Source of the DNA: an uncultured Lachnospiraceae bacterium
GTDB lineage: Bacteria > Bacillota > Clostridia > Lachnospirales > Lachnospiraceae
Reading direction: 5' to 3'
Length of the DNA stretch: 64,000 nucleotides
Assembly (NCBI GenBank): GCA_910578795.1
Contig: CAJTSD010000004.1
Coordinates: forward strand, 73,062-137,061
The number at the start of each line of letters is the position of its first letter. Position 1 is the stretch's first letter. Position numbers and translations under genes: made by a program. Under the pieces are notes generated by a model. The model saw nothing but the letters and a program-made list of their open reading frames with translations. It was not told the origin of the DNA and searched no databases. This document shows positions 59,634 to 64,000 of the stretch, piece after piece.

Positions 59634-62600
59634 TATCCCTTATATCTCCTTATTGCGATTAATATCACATTTTCAATTACCTTGTCAATTGTGTCATAAG
59701 AAAAGTTACATGTTCCTGCACGCTCATAGTCATAAAACAGATTATCAATATCCGTTGCAATTTTGCCATGAATGCTTGTGTTATTCGTCCAATCCACACG
59801 GCTGTGCTTATCAATGATTTTTGTTATCCCAATCGCAATATCTGCAAGGGTATCCTGTTTATCAACTTCCTTGGATGGTTTTATATCATCACCCATCACA
59901 AAAGACGAACCCGCAATCTGTTTTCCGCCATACGTATCACCGTCCGCAACAATAGCCGATTGCGAAACTGCTGCCACAGCCGTATCCCACTCTCCTTCCA
60001 AAATAGGACAAATATTATCATAAAATGCCTGCGCATGGACATTGTTTTTCAATTTCCCAGGATAGACAGAATTAAATACACCCGAAACATAATCCTGCAT
60101 AATCGCACGCAGTTTTTCATACCGCTGTGCCTCTGTAATAATCTGCTCTTTATACTGTTGCAGAGTTTCTTTAATGCGGTTTGAAAAACTGTCATAATAT
60201 GCAGGATTTTCATCATGCCGCTGACTGATACTTTTTGCAAGTTTTGACTGCACCGCATCTGCCTTTGCCCTCACGGAGCCAAGCGTTTCCAGCTCCTTTT
60301 CCACTTCTGCCTGATTCATAATATCAACCGGCTCTGTAATCTGTTTTAGTCCCGCCACTGACAAATGTGTATCAAGAAGGTTTTGCATAATCGGTTCAAA
60401 CACTTTATTGTCAATCGCATCGCAATAGCAGATCTTTACGGAACGCCTTACTTTCGAATAAAACACAAATGCGTTTTGGTATTTTACCCGTTCTTCCCTT
60501 GGGATGGTTTCATATAATTCCACGGAGTTCAGAACAACTGCCAAATCCCTTCCAAACATGCATAAAAGTTTGTAAAATTCCTCCCTTACTTTCTCGTCCG
60601 CCAAAAACTGCTCCGTTTCATTTACATCACTTTTATTATTTACAGGATAAAACAACTCCGTCAATCTGCTATAAGACTGACGAATACTCCCCACAACACC
60701 CATGATGTCTGTCATCGTTCCCTTTAAATCGCTGTCCGCAAAATTTTCAAGACCTGCGCCCATATACATATTCATCGCGTCATCCAGTTTTTGAATCAGA
60801 CCACGATAATCAACAATCAATCCATATTCTTTACCTTCATATAAGCGATTGGTTCTCGCAATTGCCTGCAAGAGTCCATGCTCTTTTAGCTCTTTATCAA
60901 TGTACAATACCTGACATCGCGGCGCGTCAAAACCTGTAAGTAACTTGCTGCACACAATCAAAATATCAATGTCGCCATCCACAAATCTAGTTTTTACGGA
61001 ATCCTCATAGGAATCGGCATCACCGTAGCGTTTCATCATTTTATTCCAATATGTAAGAACCCTATTATCTGTTTCATCATCAATCTCCTCCACACCCTCG
61101 CGCAAATCCGGCGCGGAAATACATACCTCGCAGGATAAATCGCCAAGCTGCTCAAAACACGCAAGATACGACACTGCGTCCCGTTTTCTGTTTGTTGCAA
61201 GCATTGCCTTGAAGCCCGTATTCTTATACCCATCCATAAAATGGTTATTAATGTCCAATGCAATCCGCCTGATACGCGCCTGCGTGGAGGAAAGACGTTT
61301 CATGCAGCTCCACTTTCTTTTTAAATCCCTTTTTTGACTATCCGTAAGCCGCTTTGTTGTCTGTTCAAACCATAAATCAATATTTTCTTCATCAACGGAC
61401 TGCTCCACAAATCTCCCTTCATAAATTAACGGGACAATCGCTTTATCCGCAACACCGTCCTTAATCGTATACTTGTGGATCAGTTTTCCAAACTTTGTCA
61501 TCGTATTTTTCTCTTTTTTCATCAAAGGCGTTCCCGTAAATCCAATATAACAGGCATTTGGAAACACGACCCGCATTTTTGTCGCAAGTTCCCCATAATT
61601 GGAACGATGGCTTTCATCTACAAGCACAAAAATATTGCGACTCATATTTTTTAGTCCGCTGCTTTCCACTTTCTCAAACTTATTGATAATGGTTGTAATA
61701 ATGTCCGCTTTTCCTTTATCAATCAATTCAAGCAGGTTTTTGCCGCTCGTTGCTCTTGCAGGTTTGCATTTTGTGTGTGTAAACGTCTTGGCAATCTGCT
61801 TATCAAGTTCTTTCCGGTCAGTGACAATCACGACTTTGGGTTCATCGTGTGCCATTTCCAACAGAATGTATTTTGCCAGCATAACCATTGTAAGTGATTT
61901 TCCGGAACCCTGCGTATGCCACACAACGCCGCTTAGTCTGTTTCCCTGCGTATCATCCGTATTAATTGTTTTAATAATTTCTTTTACGGCAAAATACTGC
62001 TGATAACGGCAAATTTTTTTAACGTTTGCATCGTACAGTACAAAATACTTTGTGATTTCTTTTAACCGTTGCAGGGAAAAAAGCGATATGATATTTTCGT
62101 CCTGTACTGTGGCGGTTCTGCCTGTTATCCATTTTGCTTTTGCACACTCAAGGAATGATGTATCCTCCTCCTTCCAAACGCTCCAATACTTCTTTTCTGT
62201 ACCGACTGTCGCATATTGAACGGCATTTTTGTTTGTTGCCATTACAATCTGCACATATTTAAACAGTTGCGGAATATAAATATTCTGCTGATTGCGCCGC
62301 ATTTGGTCTATGCCCTGTTCTACCGCGACGTAAGGCGCTTTGCATTCGATAACAGCGAAGGGAATGCCGTTTACAAAAAGGACAATGTCAGGGATTGCCT
62401 TATGTCCGCCGTCACTGCTTTCTACGAGGTATTCTTCTGTTACATGAAATACATTGTTTTCAAAATGTTCCCAGTCAATGTATTTTAAGTCAAAACTTAA
62501 AACTTTTCCGTCGCCGACTGTCTCCTGATAGCTTTTTCCAAGCATTAAAGCGTTATATATTTTTTCACTGGTTTTTAAGAGTCCATCTGTTAAAGGCTCG

Positions 62601-62842
62601 TCCAAATCTTCGATTGCACGCTCAATATTTACTGACGAAAACTCCTGATCTATACCGCCAAATGTAATATGGTTTAAATCGCGGAGCTGACTGCGCAGAA
62701 TATCCTTCAATAGGACTTGATATTTACTGCCGCGTTGTAAGGTACATTCTTTTGGCGACAGGTAGGTATAGCCCATTTTTTGCAGTAATTCCAGCGCGGG
62801 TTTTTTGCTGATGTTTTTTTCGAGGTATAAACTGCCGTCCAT
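59633..62842 (-). CDS. hsdR: Type I restriction enzyme, R subunit
   Basis: The motor and nuclease subunit that translocates and cuts unmodified DNA. The 1069-residue protein has a PD-(D/E)xK nuclease near residues 150-170 (PDIVLFVNGIPFAVIECKAP: Asp152, Glu166, Lys168), a Walker A TQGSGKSLTM (about 310), the DEAD-box-type FVLVDESHRSNYG, and later superfamily 2 motifs (YIGFTGTPLM; LLTGFDAPRCQVLYIDK; QAIARTNRLY). A C-terminal helical region binds HsdM. It starts with TAATG overlap after hsdS. The methylase gene hsdM must lie beyond the right edge. Confidence 0.97.
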   Translation of the reverse strand: MDGSLYLEKNISKKPALELLQKMGYTYLSPKECTLQRGSKYQVLLKDILRSQLRDLNHITFGGIDQEFSSVNIERAIEDLDEPLTDGLLKTSEKIYNALMLGKSYQETVGDGKVLSFDLKYIDWEHFENNVFHVTEEYLVESSDGGHKAIPDIVLFVNGIPFAVIECKAPYVAVEQGIDQMRRNQQNIYIPQLFKYVQIVMATNKNAVQYATVGTEKKYWSVWKEEDTSFLECAKAKWITGRTATVQDENIISLFSLQRLKEITKYFVLYDANVKKICRYQQYFAVKEIIKTINTDDTQGNRLSGVVWHTQGSGKSLTMVMLAKYILLEMAHDEPKVVIVTDRKELDKQIAKTFTHTKCKPARATSGKNLLELIDKGKADIITTIINKFEKVESSGLKNMSRNIFVLVDESHRSNYGELATKMRVVFPNACYIGFTGTPLMKKEKNTMTKFGKLIHKYTIKDGVADKAIVPLIYEGRFVEQSVDEENIDLWFEQTTKRLTDSQKRDLKRKWSCMKRLSSTQARIRRIALDINNHFMDGYKNTGFKAMLATNRKRDAVSYLACFEQLGDLSCEVCISAPDLREGVEEIDDETDNRVLTYWNKMMKRYGDADSYEDSVKTRFVDGDIDILIVCSKLLTGFDAPRCQVLYIDKELKEHGLLQAIARTNRLYEGKEYGLIVDYRGLIQKLDDAMNMYMGAGLENFADSDLKGTMTDIMGVVGSIRQSYSRLTELFYPVNNKSDVNETEQFLADEKVREEFYKLLCMFGRDLAVVLNSVELYETIPREERVKYQNAFVFYSKVRRSVKICYCDAIDNKVFEPIMQNLLDTHLSVAGLKQITEPVDIMNQAEVEKELETLGSVRAKADAVQSKLAKSISQRHDENPAYYDSFSNRIKETLQQYKEQIITEAQRYEKLRAIMQDYVSGVFNSVYPGKLKNNVHAQAFYDNICPILEGEWDTAVAAVSQSAIVADGDTYGGKQIAGSSFVMGDDIKPSKEVDKQDTLADIAIGITKIIDKHSRVDWTNNTSIHGKIATDIDNLFYDYERAGTCNFSYDTIDKVIENVILIAIRRYKG

Positions 62843-64000
62843 TAGAATCCTCCTTTTTTATTTTGGGGAACGCGTACAATTCCCGTGAGAAGAAGCTGCA
62901 TGATTGCTTTCTTTTCCTGTTTGATTAGGTCAAGTTTTTGTTCTAATAAATCAATTTCTTTATCTGCTGTTTCCAAAACCGCAACAATTTGTTGTTGTTC
63001 GTTATATGATGGAAGATCAATCTTAATCGCGCATAAATCATTAAATTTTAATGTTTCACGAACGCTTCCTGAAAGTTGAGATTTCATTCGCTGGTTAAAT
63101 TCTTCTGTTTTTACGTAATACATAAAATACTTTTCATGTAATCCGTACTTTGTTTTTAAAACAACATACATTGGACTGATAACGCCTGATGTTTCTTCCG
63201 TATAAAGGGCAATAGAACCAACATTTATTCTCGATGGATTATAAGCAATATATCCTTTTCGAACAATCTTATAGTTTGACAAGTCACTGCTTGCAACATT
63301 CTTTCCAAATTGTTCGCTTTGATTGATAAAACCTGATTTATTGCTGATACTTTTTACATCTGATATTATTGCCAATTTATTTTTTTCTGTCATTTCTTCT
63401 AAAAATATTTTTAGCCTCTCTGTTTTCCATTCGTCACGAAAGCCCGACAATCTTTTCTTTCCAGTTAGTAAATTTTGAACTAACCATCTTTTTTGTTTAT
63501 ACTTATAATCAATAAGTCGTTCTATATGGAATAGTATTTTATTATAATTATCTATAATATCAAGAATTTTTTCCTGCTCATCCATTTCAGGAACATATAT
63601 TGTTAGTTTGCCAAGTATTTCCTGATTTAAATTATTAATATTTGTCCCTCTGTTTTCTTTTTTAAGCATCTGCCTCAATACACCATTATCTAACCAAGCA
63701 TTAATATATTGTGCGGATGTCTTTTTATACTCCGGATTAAATCTATAGCGAATGCAGAATCCACTATATACAACCCTTTCTGATATATCCCGTAACCACA
63801 AATTTCTTCCTACCAGTTCTTTACTTCCATTTGACCGTACGAATACAATATCATCTTTTTTTAATATGTATGGTTCTAATTTTTCATTGTCTGTAGATAC
63901 ACAAATCCTTTCTAAATCTTCTGTATTTTCAAGAATAGTTCTGTCACCAAAATCACCAACTCCTAAAAATTTTATACTGTTTATTCCTGTTTCTTTAGAA
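62842..64000 (-). CDS. hsdS: Type I restriction specificity subunit (5' end outside the window)
   Basis: It sets the DNA sequence recognised by the enzyme. The frame is open through the right edge, giving at least 385 residues of the protein. Two target-recognition domains are seen, each followed by a conserved helix: DEQEKILDIIDNYNKILFHI and NEQQQIVAVLETADKEIDLLEQ. Low GC in the recognition domains is usual for this fast-evolving gene. It ends MQLLLTGIVRVPQNKKGGF, overlapping hsdR by one base. Confidence 0.95.
   Translation of the reverse strand, partial: SKETGINSIKFLGVGDFGDRTILENTEDLERICVSTDNEKLEPYILKKDDIVFVRSNGSKELVGRNLWLRDISERVVYSGFCIRYRFNPEYKKTSAQYINAWLDNGVLRQMLKKENRGTNINNLNQEILGKLTIYVPEMDEQEKILDIIDNYNKILFHIERLIDYKYKQKRWLVQNLLTGKKRLSGFRDEWKTERLKIFLEEMTEKNKLAIISDVKSISNKSGFINQSEQFGKNVASSDLSNYKIVRKGYIAYNPSRINVGSIALYTEETSGVISPMYVVLKTKYGLHEKYFMYYVKTEEFNQRMKSQLSGSVRETLKFNDLCAIKIDLPSYNEQQQIVAVLETADKEIDLLEQKLDLIKQEKKAIMQLLLTGIVRVPQNKKGGF

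Overview
The window reads as chromosome of a low-to-mid GC Firmicute, most likely a gut or rumen Lachnospiraceae (Roseburia/Lachnospira/Butyrivibrio type). Reasons: the long fused clostridial PurL, meso-diaminopimelate dehydrogenase, NrdD with a fused thioredoxin-like tail, a RibU-FMN riboswitch pair, a BspA-type leucine-rich surface protein, LacI-controlled glycan genes, and strong AGGAGG ribosome sites with sigma-A promoters. No rRNA, tRNA, CRISPR array or intact insertion sequence was seen. The genus is inference.

Layout. 1-430: a decayed PIN-toxin/antitoxin pair. 463-5613: purL and the riboflavin importer ribU under an FMN riboswitch. 5646-10193: a chemoreceptor, an AraC regulator and a divergent alpha-glucosidase. 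10290-16946: tex, a DUF975 membrane protein, ddh, a zinc-ribbon/membrane protein with a toxin-like C-terminal domain, and prfB with its +1 frameshift. 17033-23887: secA, a hairpin-rich element, a HicB-like/HicA pair, pyrF and nrdD. 24038-31125: a maltodextrin operon (binding protein, two permeases, malQ, LacI regulator, TPR lipoprotein) behind a 12-bp periodic operator array. 31281-38794: ugd, glgP with its own LacI regulator, a sortase remnant and a glycogen-debranching enzyme. 38889-43575: a DUF2164 protein, kduI, and a LacI regulator with uxaC for hexuronate use. 43607-47437: a second alpha-glucosidase and a BspA-like LRR protein behind a 21-bp direct repeat. 47495-55648: an ABC export operon with three successive HlyD/MacA-type adaptors, one MacB-type permease, a small anchored protein and one ATPase. 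55709-56881: a truncated XRE regulator and a three-gene toxin-antitoxin operon. 56914-64000: a two-component system, a YgjP-type metallohydrolase, HsdR and the incomplete HsdS of a type I restriction system.

How the parts fit. Maltodextrins are imported by the ABC system, reworked by MalQ, GlgP and the debranching enzyme, and cut by two GH13 glucosidases. Pectin or glucuronate products enter through UxaC and KduI. Each branch has local LacI or AraC control. The right half is more accessory: surface protein, exporter, toxin modules, signalling pair and restriction system lie side by side.

The most unusual items are the tri-adaptor exporter with different low-complexity loops in each subunit, the membrane-anchored zinc-ribbon protein with a polymorphic-toxin-like C-terminal domain, the 12-bp periodic operator array, and several multi-hairpin intergenic elements.
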